A stretch of DNA of 61,820 nucleotides from Bacillus sp. AFS059628 (lineage in GTDB: Bacteria > Bacillota > Bacilli > Bacillales > Bacillaceae_G): contig NZ_NVEC01000102.1 of the NCBI RefSeq assembly GCF_002571225.1, positions 1 through 61,820 of the forward strand, given 5' to 3'. Position 1 is the first letter of the stretch, and the number at the start of each line of letters is the position of its first letter. Positions 32,274 to 40,344 of the stretch are shown one piece after another. A model generated the notes under the pieces. That model worked only from the letters and a program-made list of their open reading frames with translations. It made no database searches and was not told the DNA's origin. The translations under genes were made by a program, and so were the position numbers.

Positions 32274-32732
32274 ATGCAGACTATATTTCAATACAATTGG
32301 CAAGTAAGAGATGATTGGTTTAAGTGGTGTGAACAACTTTCAGAGGAAGAATTGCTTCGCAAGTGTGTAGGTGGTGTAGGAAGTATTTTAGAAACATTAT
32401 TCCATATTGTCGATGTTGAATATAGCTGGATTAGTGCACTTCAAGGAAAAGAAGATAATGAACCGCAGTTTCAAGATTATCATTCAATCCAAAAAGTAAA
32501 AGCGTTATCTGATTTATATAAACGAGAATTAGAAGATTTTTTGCAGTTGTGGTCATCTAGCCTAGAATGTAAAATATTAAAAGCTTCGTGGACAGATAAA
32601 ACATATACATACGGTGAAGTGTTAAGACATGTAATTGTACATGAAATTCATCACATTGGTCAGCTATCTATATGGGCGAGAGAACTAAATCTTCAGCCTG
32701 TTTCAGCGAATTTAATTGGAAGAGGACTATAG
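32274..32732 (+). CDS. DinB family protein
   Basis: I start at ATG 32274 (MQTIFQYNW) behind GGGAGAG. The 152-residue four-helix bundle carries the three metal-binding His of the family: HIVDVEYSW and HVIVHEIHHIGQLS. DinB-like proteins include thiol S-transferases and many stress proteins of unknown activity. It is the last gene of the kinase-hydrolase group and ends at a terminator. Confidence 0.9.
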   Translation: MQTIFQYNWQVRDDWFKWCEQLSEEELLRKCVGGVGSILETLFHIVDVEYSWISALQGKEDNEPQFQDYHSIQKVKALSDLYKRELEDFLQLWSSSLECKILKASWTDKTYTYGEVLRHVIVHEIHHIGQLSIWARELNLQPVSANLIGRGL

Positions 32733-32736
32733 TTAA

Positions 32737-32771
32737 AAAAACGGCTTGTACTGTAAATGCAAGCCGTTTTA
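32737..32771. terminator. Bidirectional terminator
   Basis: AAACGGCTTG and CAAGCCGTTT pair around 11 bases, with an A-run before and TTTT after, between convergent genes. Confidence 0.85.
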
Positions 32772-32789
32772 TATATATAAGAAGATTTC

Positions 32790-33806
32790 CTAATTGAAAT
32801 CCTCGGATTTTTTCTGACGTATATGTAAAAACATTAAAATTGTAATAATGAAGAAAATCAATAATGTTTGTATGATTAAATTTTTAAACTGAAGCAAAAC
32901 TGTCCAAGATGTAACAGCATCTTTAAAAGCTTGGAGTGCAGAATAAGAGGATGGATCAAAACCGTACTGTAGTAGCTTTTTTGTTTCAATAAAGGTACTG
33001 TTTTCTTCATTTGAGTCTAATATTACAGAAATAAGTCTAGTATCTCCTCGTTTTGCTGTACTAACAAAACTATAATTACCATTAGTTAAAAAAATAGTTT
33101 GTAAGCCGTCAACACCTTGGAGTTTAATGTTTTTATCAAGGGAATAAATCATTTTATTTGTGTTGAAAACTTTTGAGTCTTTGAAGGTAAATTGGTAAGA
33201 GGTTAGTTTTGTAATATTCAATACATCTGGAAAATCTGTTACTAATTGTGTAGCTAATTTAGCTACATCTATCGCTGTTGTAGTTGATTGTTTATTTGTA
33301 TCGTTATGTATTCCAGTAGCATTTAGAAACGGGGATGGTTGTAATAACTTTAGTTGTTTTGCTTTCTCATTCATTAAAAGTGTAAAGTTATCTTCGTTTC
33401 CAGCAATGTGTTCTGCAAGGGCAAGTGTGGAACAATTATTCCCTGTCAAAAACAATGCATGAAGTAAATCACGAACTGTCGTTTTATCTTTCGAAGTTAC
33501 TTGTATAGGACTCGTTTCTGCTCTGAAGACTTCGTTACTTATTTTTACTAATTCATCTAACTGTATGTTTCCTTCATTCAGTTGTTCCATTGCGATATAC
33601 TCTGTCATTAATTTAGATAAAGTAGCAGACTGTATAGGAATTTCTTCATTTTTTTTATAAACAACTTCACCTGAATTAGCATCTATTAAAATAGCTGATT
33701 TAGCTTGAATAATTGGACCATTTACATAAAGGTAAAAATATAAAACGATAAGTGCTGTAATAACGAAAGATAAGAATAAAATTGTGAATTTTTTCAAGAA
33801 TTGCAT
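32790..33806 (-). CDS. DacA-type (S11) D,D-carboxypeptidase homologue lacking all catalytic motifs
   Basis: The 338-residue product has an N-terminal membrane span, an S11 peptidase domain and a C-terminal span (LIIQTLLIFFIITILMFL). The fold is clear (ILIDANSGEVVYKKNEE, LSKLMTEYIAMEQ, ALAEHIAGNED, NATGIHND, VDGLQT). The three active-site motifs are altered. The SxxK tetrad is TLSK, SGN is TGN, and KTG is QTI. The family's C-terminal beta domain is replaced by the membrane span. It is probably catalytically dead and may bind peptidoglycan or regulate other enzymes. The VanRS-like genes lie just upstream, with a terminator between them. Confidence 0.8.
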   Translation of the reverse strand: MQFLKKFTILFLSFVITALIVLYFYLYVNGPIIQAKSAILIDANSGEVVYKKNEEIPIQSATLSKLMTEYIAMEQLNEGNIQLDELVKISNEVFRAETSPIQVTSKDKTTVRDLLHALFLTGNNCSTLALAEHIAGNEDNFTLLMNEKAKQLKLLQPSPFLNATGIHNDTNKQSTTTAIDVAKLATQLVTDFPDVLNITKLTSYQFTFKDSKVFNTNKMIYSLDKNIKLQGVDGLQTIFLTNGNYSFVSTAKRGDTRLISVILDSNEENSTFIETKKLLQYGFDPSSYSALQAFKDAVTSWTVLLQFKNLIIQTLLIFFIITILMFLHIRQKKSEDFN

Positions 33807-33934
33807 AAGCGATCCTCCTATTATGACATCGATAATAATATTGTAAAAAGGAATGCTTAATTAGGAAGAAAGAAAAGGTAAAGAATTTCTAAAGAATTAT
33901 AAAGGATTATTAAAATTTGGTTTTTAATGGAAAA

Positions 33935-33972
33935 CAAAAAGTCCGATTTCTTATATGATAAGAAATTGGACC
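33935..33972 (-). terminator. Minus-strand terminator after the histidine kinase gene
   Basis: GTCCAATTTCTTA and TAAGAAATCGGAC form the stem, followed by TTTTTG on the minus strand. Confidence 0.85.
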
Positions 33973-33987
33973 TGAAATTAAATTGTA

Positions 33988-35145
33988 TTAACATTTATAC
34001 GGTTGTAGTTTTACAGTGAAAGTTGTTTTTGTATCATCACTATATACTTCAATTGTTCCTTTATGCAACTCTACAATACTTTTTGCGATTGCTAATCCGA
34101 GTCCAGAACCACCAGTGTTCGTAGAGCGAGATTTCTCAACGCGATAAAAACGTTCAAAAATATGAGGTAAATCTGTACTAGGAATAGGTTGTCCGTAATT
34201 TGTTATATCTATAGTAATCATATTATCGTTTTCATAGGCAGCAAGGTCGATATATCCACCGTCGTTACCGTAAGCGATAGCATTAATAATTAGATTTTCA
34301 AATACGCGAACTAATTTGTCTCCATCAGCTAATACCATGAGTTTTTGAGATGGGAAAGAAGGGCGACATTCTATATTCGCTTCTTGAAATTGTATTCGAA
34401 ATTGAACAGTTAATTGTCCAAGAAGTTCTACAATATCAATGGGGACAGAATATAAACTTAACTCTTTATTTTGAACACGTGTATATTCAAACAAGTCATT
34501 CATTAATGCATTAAGACGGGTTACTTTATCGTAAATGACTTGTATATAATGGCGTAATTCCACTTCATCTCTATAATTATCATGGTGGATTAAATTTACG
34601 TATCCAACTATAGAAGTAAGAGGAGTACGTAAATCATGCGATACATTTGTAATTAGCTCACTTTTTGCTTGTTCTGCCTGTCTTTCTTCATCAATCGAGA
34701 CTTTCAATTGTTCAACAATGTGATTAACTCCGCTTGCTAACTCTTCTAAATGATTATGGTTTACGATAGAAACTTTATGATTGAAGTTTCCATTTGCAAT
34801 ATAACGAATTTCCTCTATCATTTTTTTAATACAAGCTTCATAGTAAAGCTTTCTTTCATGACGGTAAAAAATGTATAGGTAAGATGAGAAAATCGAAAAT
34901 AAAAATAAATAAGAGACGATCATCATCCAAAGAGATTCCTTTATTCCTTTATATTTTTCATAACCAAAAATTCTAATGAATTCTTTGCCAAGTTCACTTA
35001 ATGTAAGTGAACTTTCAATTACACTTGTAACGAGGCGATATATAATTAATTCAGTAATAGGGGTAAGTGTGATAGCTAACATGAACCAAAAAATTAACTT
35101 CCATTTTGGGATATCTTTTAATATATCAAATGCTTCATTTCTCAA
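33988..35145 (-). CDS. VanS-like sensor histidine kinase
   Basis: The start is TTG 35145, overlapping the response regulator gene by 11 bases. In the 385-residue protein, two membrane spans (about 15-37 and 75-95) flank a short extracellular loop. A HAMP-like region follows, then the HisKA phosphoacceptor box NVSHDLRTPLTSIVGY near 170, and the HATPase_c blocks ENLIINAIAYGN (N box), FERFYRVEKSRS and GGSGLGLAIAKS. It resembles VanS/PhoR-type kinases that sense envelope stress. The signal is unknown. Confidence 0.9.
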   Translation of the reverse strand: MRNEAFDILKDIPKWKLIFWFMLAITLTPITELIIYRLVTSVIESSLTLSELGKEFIRIFGYEKYKGIKESLWMMIVSYLFLFSIFSSYLYIFYRHERKLYYEACIKKMIEEIRYIANGNFNHKVSIVNHNHLEELASGVNHIVEQLKVSIDEERQAEQAKSELITNVSHDLRTPLTSIVGYVNLIHHDNYRDEVELRHYIQVIYDKVTRLNALMNDLFEYTRVQNKELSLYSVPIDIVELLGQLTVQFRIQFQEANIECRPSFPSQKLMVLADGDKLVRVFENLIINAIAYGNDGGYIDLAAYENDNMITIDITNYGQPIPSTDLPHIFERFYRVEKSRSTNTGGSGLGLAIAKSIVELHKGTIEVYSDDTKTTFTVKLQPYKC

Positions 35146-35830
35146 TTTTATAGCCTACTCCCCAAACAGTATGAATAAACTTCTCTCCATTCATTCCTGT
35201 TTCAAGTTTATCCCGTAAATTACTAATGTGAACCATTACAGTTTTATTTGAACCATAACCATCTTCATTCCAAACGCGTTCAAAAATTTCTTCGGAACTA
35301 AATACTCTTCCCGTATTACTCGCAAGTAAATATAAAATATCAAATTCAATAGATGTAAGTTTAATGTATTCTCTATTGACTTTAACAGTATGATTATGTT
35401 TGTGTATTTCAGCAGAACGAATACGGATAATACCATCTTCATTTTTGGAGGAAGTGGCATTTTGGAAAGATGATCTTCGTAGTAAAGCTTTCACTCTAGC
35501 TACTAATTCTAATGGATTGAATGGTTTAATCATATAATCATCTGCACCAGTCATAAGACCTAATATTTTATCCATATCTTCTGCTTTTGCACTCAACATA
35601 AGAATAGGTACAGTATTATTCTCACGAACCTCTTGGCAAACTTCTAATCCGTTTCGTTTTGGCATCATAATATCCAAAATCATAAGGTCCACTTCATATG
35701 TAGAAATCATTTGCAATGCTTCATCACCATCGTATGCTTTATAAATGTTATAGCCTTCATTTCGCAAATAAACAGCAAGTAATTCAACAATTTCTTTATC
35801 ATCATCAATAATTAATATATTTTTATTCAT
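35135..35830 (-). CDS. VanR/OmpR-family response regulator
   Basis: I start at ATG 35830 (MNKNILIIDDDKE), with AAGGAAAGGAA upstream. The 231-residue protein has a receiver domain (acidic IDDD, phospho-acceptor Asp in LMILDIMMP at about 53, Lys in YMIKPF at about 102). A winged-helix DNA-binding domain follows (ELTSIEFDILYLLASN-type helix, GSNKTVMVHISNLRDKLE). It forms an operon with the overlapping kinase gene. The DacA-like gene downstream is a plausible target, which is inference. Confidence 0.92.
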   Translation of the reverse strand: MNKNILIIDDDKEIVELLAVYLRNEGYNIYKAYDGDEALQMISTYEVDLMILDIMMPKRNGLEVCQEVRENNTVPILMLSAKAEDMDKILGLMTGADDYMIKPFNPLELVARVKALLRRSSFQNATSSKNEDGIIRIRSAEIHKHNHTVKVNREYIKLTSIEFDILYLLASNTGRVFSSEEIFERVWNEDGYGSNKTVMVHISNLRDKLETGMNGEKFIHTVWGVGYKIEK

Positions 35831-36021
35831 TATGTAGTTCCTTTCCTTACAAATCATTAACATTACTATAATATCAAACATTTATGTATTTTGTAGCAAT
35901 GATTCCACATAAAATTTCATGTAACGTATAAAAAAGGGATTAAAACATTCTTAACGAATACAAATAAAAAGGATATTTAAATACAACGTTATACTGAAAA
36001 TTAGGAAGAAGGGGACATACG

Positions 36022-36631
36022 ATGTTATATAAGGATATATATTCATTTACTGCCACTGGAAAAATTGAAAATGATATAAAAGCTTTTCTATTAAAATACA
36101 ATAAAGAAGTTACATATAAACATTCAATTCGAGTGGCAAATGAAGCTCGAAAAATTGCGGTTAAGTATCATGTAAATGAAGAAAAGGCAACAATTGCAGG
36201 ATATTTACATGATATTAGTGCAATCTTTCCGAATGAAGATCGGATTGTAGTTGCTGAGCAATTTGGAATAGGGATATTAGAAGAAGAACGGAAATTTCCA
36301 ATGATTATTCATCAAAAACTTTCGAGAGTAATCGCAAAAGAGATATTTAAAGTGGATGATGAAGAAATTTTGAATGCAATTTGCTGCCATACTACACTAC
36401 GTAAACATGCAACGAAAATGGATTTAGTGTTATTTGTTGCTGATAAAATAGAATGAGATCAAAATGGAGCGCCACCATATTTAGCAGAAGTAAAAAAAAG
36501 GATTAGAAAAATCTTTAGAACATGCTGCTTTTGCATATATTTCATATTTGTGGGATAGAAAAGATAAGTTGAAAGTTTTACATCCTTGGCTAGAAGAATC
36601 ATATTGGCAGTTAAAAGAGATTGTAGAGTAG
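36022..36631 (+). pseudogene. YqeK-like HD-domain hydrolase, disrupted
   Basis: The intact part (ATG 36022, 144 codons) has the HD pattern of YqeK-type diadenosine tetraphosphatases: KHSIRVANEARKIAVKYH, then AGYLHDISAIF and CHTTLRKHATKMD. Translation ends at a TGA (36454-36456) where the family has Trp (DKIE-W-DQNGAPPYL). After the stop the sequence continues in frame to an A8 run near 36492, then in another frame through LEKSLEHAAFAYISYLWD to a TAG at 36629. One nonsense change and one homopolymer frameshift are therefore present. The truncated form could still fold partly. A core yqeK is expected elsewhere. Confidence 0.85.
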
Positions 36632-36644
36632 AAAGGTTGTAAGA

Positions 36645-37319
36645 ATGCACTTAAAAGAATATATGAATCAAACATTTCCTGGGGTTACATTAGTACCACA
36701 TATATACTTTCAATGGGAAAATCATTTGCATTTTCATTTTGGGAAAGGGAAAGACCTATATGTAGAAAGAACCAACGCTATAAATAGGGAATACTTCACT
36801 CAACTTTATACATATAATAAATACTTATTTGAAGATATATTTTCAAAAGAAGATGAAGTCTTTTTAGTAACAAATGTTTATCGATTTAAAAAGGAAAATG
36901 TGAAAAATCTGCAGAAAATTAATCTATATAGACGTTTTATTCATAATAGAGAATTAAAGTATCATATAAGGCAAGAAACAATACCTTTTTTATTTGAAGA
37001 AGAAGAAGCTGACTTGTATTGTACTTATCAAGTTTCACTAAAATGTTTTGCTTGCGATATAAAGTATATGCCGCTTATTCAAGCTGCGAATCATGAAGAT
37101 TTTCCGGGGCTTTATCCTCGTTTTGGACGGAAAAAAGAAATTTTTTATCCAGATGTATTTCTTATTAATGTAACGAAAGATATTATCATGTTTATTTATG
37201 ATGATAGAGGATGTGAAGTAATTGCGAAGAATAAAGAAACAATACGAAATTTATATGAGAAATATAAAGAGTGGATTCCAGATTATGAACGAGAAAGTAT
37301 AGATAATTTATTTAAATGA
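36645..37319 (+). CDS. DUF3885 domain protein
   Basis: ATG 36645 follows GAAAGGTTG. The 224-residue cytosolic protein opens with MNQTFPGVTLVPHIYFQWE and ends with FLINVTKDIIMFIYDDRGCEVIA, then LYEKYKEWIPDYERE. This YDDRGCxVIA plus WIxDYxR ending is the DUF3885 signature. The function is unknown. Some relatives sit beside toxin-immunity loci. Its stop codon overlaps the start region of the next gene. Confidence 0.75.
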   Translation: MHLKEYMNQTFPGVTLVPHIYFQWENHLHFHFGKGKDLYVERTNAINREYFTQLYTYNKYLFEDIFSKEDEVFLVTNVYRFKKENVKNLQKINLYRRFIHNRELKYHIRQETIPFLFEEEEADLYCTYQVSLKCFACDIKYMPLIQAANHEDFPGLYPRFGRKKEIFYPDVFLINVTKDIIMFIYDDRGCEVIAKNKETIRNLYEKYKEWIPDYERESIDNLFK

Positions 37320-37342
37320 CAGTGGGGGAAGTGAAGCTTGTA

Positions 37343-38053
37343 ATGAAACGTATTGCAATCGTAGCCGCATGGGAACCTGAACTTAATTATTTGCAACAGT
37401 ATTATCCAAGTGAACGCATTGAAAAAAGAGCAGCTTGGGAATTTCATTTTCATACTATAAATGATCTGGAAATTATTTCAGTTATAACTGGTGTTGGTAA
37501 GGTAAGCTGTGCTAGTTGTGTACAATTATTAATTAGCGAGTTTCAGCCTGATGAGTTGTTTATGACAGGGATATGCGGAAGCTTATCAAATAAGGTGAAA
37601 AACGGACATATTGTAGTAGCCCTTAATGCAATACAACACGACGTTACTGCTGCTGGTTCGGGGGAAGATGTTTTTAATTTATATAATGGTAGAACAGCAC
37701 CTATTGAAACAACAAAGTCACTTGTAAGAAGAATAAAAAAGGTACGATCTTATGATCCGATTCATTATGGCACATTTTTATCTGGAGATCAACGTATCCG
37801 TAGTTCAGAAATGAGATATTTACTTCATACTGTATATGGAGCATTAGCGGTTGATCAAGAAGTGGCAGCTTTTGCTTATGTGTGTCAAATCAATAACAAG
37901 CCTTTTCTCAGTTTAAAAGCTGCATCAGATCAAGCGAATGATAAAACGAAAGAGGAACAAAAAATCTTTAAAATGTTAGCGTGTGAACGAGCGTGTGAGC
38001 ATTTAATTGCTTTTTTACGTGTATATGAGATTAATGTAGTAAATAATAGATAG
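37343..38053 (+). CDS. MTA/SAH nucleosidase-like (phosphorylase superfamily) protein
   Basis: The family start fits ATG 37343 (MKRIAIVAAWEPEL); an upstream ATG at 37316 overlaps the previous stop (ATGA) and may be used for coupling. The 236-residue protein has the PNP/UDP fold: VITGVGKVSCASCVQLLI, FMTGICGSLSN, then TFLSGDQRI and AVDQEVAAFAYVC in place of the usual MEGAAVA, and LKAASDQAND with the catalytic Asp of the family. It is probably a nucleosidase with changed specificity, because the ME purine-binding pair is replaced by DQE. Confidence 0.75.
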   Translation: MKRIAIVAAWEPELNYLQQYYPSERIEKRAAWEFHFHTINDLEIISVITGVGKVSCASCVQLLISEFQPDELFMTGICGSLSNKVKNGHIVVALNAIQHDVTAAGSGEDVFNLYNGRTAPIETTKSLVRRIKKVRSYDPIHYGTFLSGDQRIRSSEMRYLLHTVYGALAVDQEVAAFAYVCQINNKPFLSLKAASDQANDKTKEEQKIFKMLACERACEHLIAFLRVYEINVVNNR

Positions 38054-38068
38054 TAAGAGGGGTTAATA

Positions 38069-38704
38069 TTGGAAAGTACAAATAAAATAGCTATTTTGGG
38101 TGCAAACGGAAAAGCCGGGAAATTCCTTGTAAAAGAAGCGCTAGATAAGGGGTATCAAGTAAAAATATTAACAAGAAATGCTAATAATATCAAAATAACA
38201 AATGGAAATTTAGAGATTATTAATGGAGATGCACGTGATTTTGCTTCAATACGCAAATTACTTAAAGGGTGTCGAGCTGTAATTAATGCAGTAGGTCAAC
38301 CAAAAAATGAATCTTATATTTTTAGCACAGTAACGAAGCATATTTTAGAAGCAATGAAGGAGTTTGAAATAAAAAGATATATTGTAATTTCCGGAGGTTC
38401 TTTAAATGTTACAGGAGATCAAAAGGGAATTGTAAATAAAATAGGGGCTACCTTATTTAAAGTTTTTTTATCAAAAATGATGCAAGATAAATATAAAGAA
38501 TTACAAATTATCCAAAGTAGTGAAGTCGATTGGACAATTGTTAGATTACCATTTGTTATAGAAGGGAAGGGCATTGGAAATATAAATGAGAGTTTAGTTG
38601 ATATGCCAGGAATCAAAATACAAAATGGTGATATTGCACCATTTGTTATAAAACAAATTAATAGTGACAGATATGTAGGGAAGTGCCCGTTTATTTCAAA
38701 TTAA
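38069..38704 (+). CDS. NAD(P)-binding atypical SDR protein (NmrA/YwnB-like)
   Basis: The start is TTG 38069 behind AGAGGGG. The 211-residue protein begins with a Rossmann motif ILGANGKAGKFLVKEAL (GxxGxxG). NGDARDFASIRKLLKGC, AVINAVGQ and RYIVISGG follow. The YxxxK of classical SDRs is absent, as in NmrA-like atypical SDRs. WTIVRLPFV is the typical strand near the C-terminus. It is likely an NADPH-binding reductase or sensor. It may be co-transcribed with the nucleosidase gene 16 bases upstream. Confidence 0.85.
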   Translation: MESTNKIAILGANGKAGKFLVKEALDKGYQVKILTRNANNIKITNGNLEIINGDARDFASIRKLLKGCRAVINAVGQPKNESYIFSTVTKHILEAMKEFEIKRYIVISGGSLNVTGDQKGIVNKIGATLFKVFLSKMMQDKYKELQIIQSSEVDWTIVRLPFVIEGKGIGNINESLVDMPGIKIQNGDIAPFVIKQINSDRYVGKCPFISN

Positions 38705-38806
38705 ATGGTAGAATTAAAAATTAAAGAATGATGGGTAGAGTGGAACTAGTACATTTTATGTATTTGAATGTTAAGTTTAACACGAGTAATTGGGGGATAA
38801 TTTTAT

Positions 38807-39655
38807 ATGATTCAATACAAAAGATGCAGTGAAGTAAGTATAGATTTAGTATATGAAGCTTTTAGAGATGGCTTTTCAGATTACATTATTAAAATGGAAG
38901 TTTCAAAAGAAGATTTTATAAAAAGATTTTTTGGAGCTGAAGGGAATTCACTAAAACATTCCTTTGTTGCTTTAGACGGTAACAAATCTGTTGGTGTAAT
39001 ACTTGGCGGGATAAAGGATTACGAAAACATAAAAACAATGCGCTGTGGAACATTAGCTGTTCATCCTAATTACCGTGGTATGGGTGTGAGTCAAAAGTTA
39101 TTTGAACTGCATAAAGAAGAGGCGCTTCAAAATGAGTGTAAGCAGCTTTTTCTTGAAGTCATTGTAGGCAATGACCGAGCAATTCATTTTTATACGAAAT
39201 TAGGCTATGAAAAAGTGTATGATCTATCTTATTATCATTTAAAAGATTTGACTAAAATAATAACTAAAGACTGTAACGGAATTGAAGTAAAACAATTAGA
39301 ATTTCCAGCTTTCAAAGTTGCAATTCAGAAATGGTTACACTTCCATATAAATTGGCAAAATGATATGGATTATATCGAAAAAACAAATAATACATTTTAC
39401 GGGACATATGTCAATAATGATTTAAAGGGTTCTATATGTGTAAATGAGCAAGGTAAAATTAGTTTTCTTTTTGTAGACAAAGACTATAGAAATCAAGGTA
39501 TTGGATCAAGATTATTACAAGTGGCAAGAGAAAACTTAAATGTATCAAGTTTATCAATTGGGTTTCCAAACAACAATTTACTAGAAGGATTTTTAAAGAA
39601 AACTGGTTTTGAAAAGAATTCGTTAGCACAATATGAAATGTATGTATTGCTGTAA
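38807..39655 (+). CDS. Two-domain GNAT acetyltransferase
   Basis: ATG 38807 follows TTGGGGGA. The 282-residue protein has a complete N-terminal GNAT domain (CGTLAVHPNYRGMGVSQKLFELH with the RGxGxx acetyl-CoA loop, then NDRAIHFYTKLGYEKV). A second GNAT-like unit lies at the C-terminus (KISFLFVDKDYRNQGIGSRLLQVA, then NNNLLEGFLKKTGF). Such tandem GNATs often have one catalytic and one structural half; both acetyl-CoA loops look intact here. The substrate is unknown. Confidence 0.85.
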   Translation: MIQYKRCSEVSIDLVYEAFRDGFSDYIIKMEVSKEDFIKRFFGAEGNSLKHSFVALDGNKSVGVILGGIKDYENIKTMRCGTLAVHPNYRGMGVSQKLFELHKEEALQNECKQLFLEVIVGNDRAIHFYTKLGYEKVYDLSYYHLKDLTKIITKDCNGIEVKQLEFPAFKVAIQKWLHFHINWQNDMDYIEKTNNTFYGTYVNNDLKGSICVNEQGKISFLFVDKDYRNQGIGSRLLQVARENLNVSSLSIGFPNNNLLEGFLKKTGFEKNSLAQYEMYVLL

Positions 39656-39763
39656 AAAGTGGAAGGAGTTATTCTTTCGCTTTTTATTTTTGTACTATAT
39701 TGATATTTTACTTTGTATAATATTCTATTTTTTTGTAGAATAGATAGGATGGGAGGGGATGAA

Positions 39764-40138
39764 ATGAATAATGGATTAAAAGTTAAGATTTTTGAATTGC
39801 ATTGTTTCGTTCAAAAGACTTATTCTGATATTAAAATAGCATGTGATATAGCTATTTATCAAGAAAACACTTCTAAATATTTAATTTCATTAGGATTTCT
39901 AAATAAATCATATATGACTTATTTAGAAGCAAAAAGATTTTATCGTGAAAATGAAGAACTCATAAGTGTAGAATTTGATAATTTCTTTCATACATATGAT
40001 AAATTAGAACAGGAATTAAAACTAGTTATTTCAACTGAAGATAAAAATCCTTTATTACTACATAGTAGTTTTGATCAGTTTCAGCAGAAAGTTGAAAATA
40101 TAAATGACCTAATAAAAGTAATGCAAAATGCTCGTTAA
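39764..40138 (+). CDS. Hypothetical helical protein
   Basis: I start at ATG 39764 (MNNGLKVK) behind GGGAGGGG. The 124-residue protein is cytosolic and mostly helical (KIFELHCFVQKTYSDIKIA, SFDQFQQKVENINDLIKVM). There is no known motif. It stands alone and ends at the terminator at 40206. Confidence 0.65.
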   Translation: MNNGLKVKIFELHCFVQKTYSDIKIACDIAIYQENTSKYLISLGFLNKSYMTYLEAKRFYRENEELISVEFDNFFHTYDKLEQELKLVISTEDKNPLLLHSSFDQFQQKVENINDLIKVMQNAR

Positions 40139-40205
40139 AGAATGTTTTTTCTTTTTATATAGAAATTATGCATTGAAAATATATTAGGGATATTACATAT
40201 TGAAC

Positions 40206-40240
40206 GGATGACTTTTGTTGGTTACAGAAGTCATCTTTTT
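40206..40240 (+). terminator. Rho-independent terminator
   Basis: GATGACTT and AAGTCATC pair around 13 bases, followed by TTTTT. Confidence 0.8.
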
Positions 40241-40344
40241 ATAATACAGTATTGCGTAATGTGTTGTACTTTTTATTTTTCTATTTTTGATAGGAATACA
40301 TTTAAACAGTTTCATATTTTAAGAAATTATACGAGGAAAATAAC

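Noticed and set aside
32790-35830. Vancomycin resistance (van) gene cluster
   Set aside because: The kinase and regulator are VanRS-like, but no vanH, vanA/B ligase or vanX gene is present, and the carboxypeptidase homologue lacks catalytic motifs.
38770-38800. GTTTAA and GGGGGAT spaced like a sigma-B promoter before the tandem GNAT gene
   Set aside because: The GGGGGA is better explained as the ribosome site, and the spacing to the start codon is too short for a promoter.
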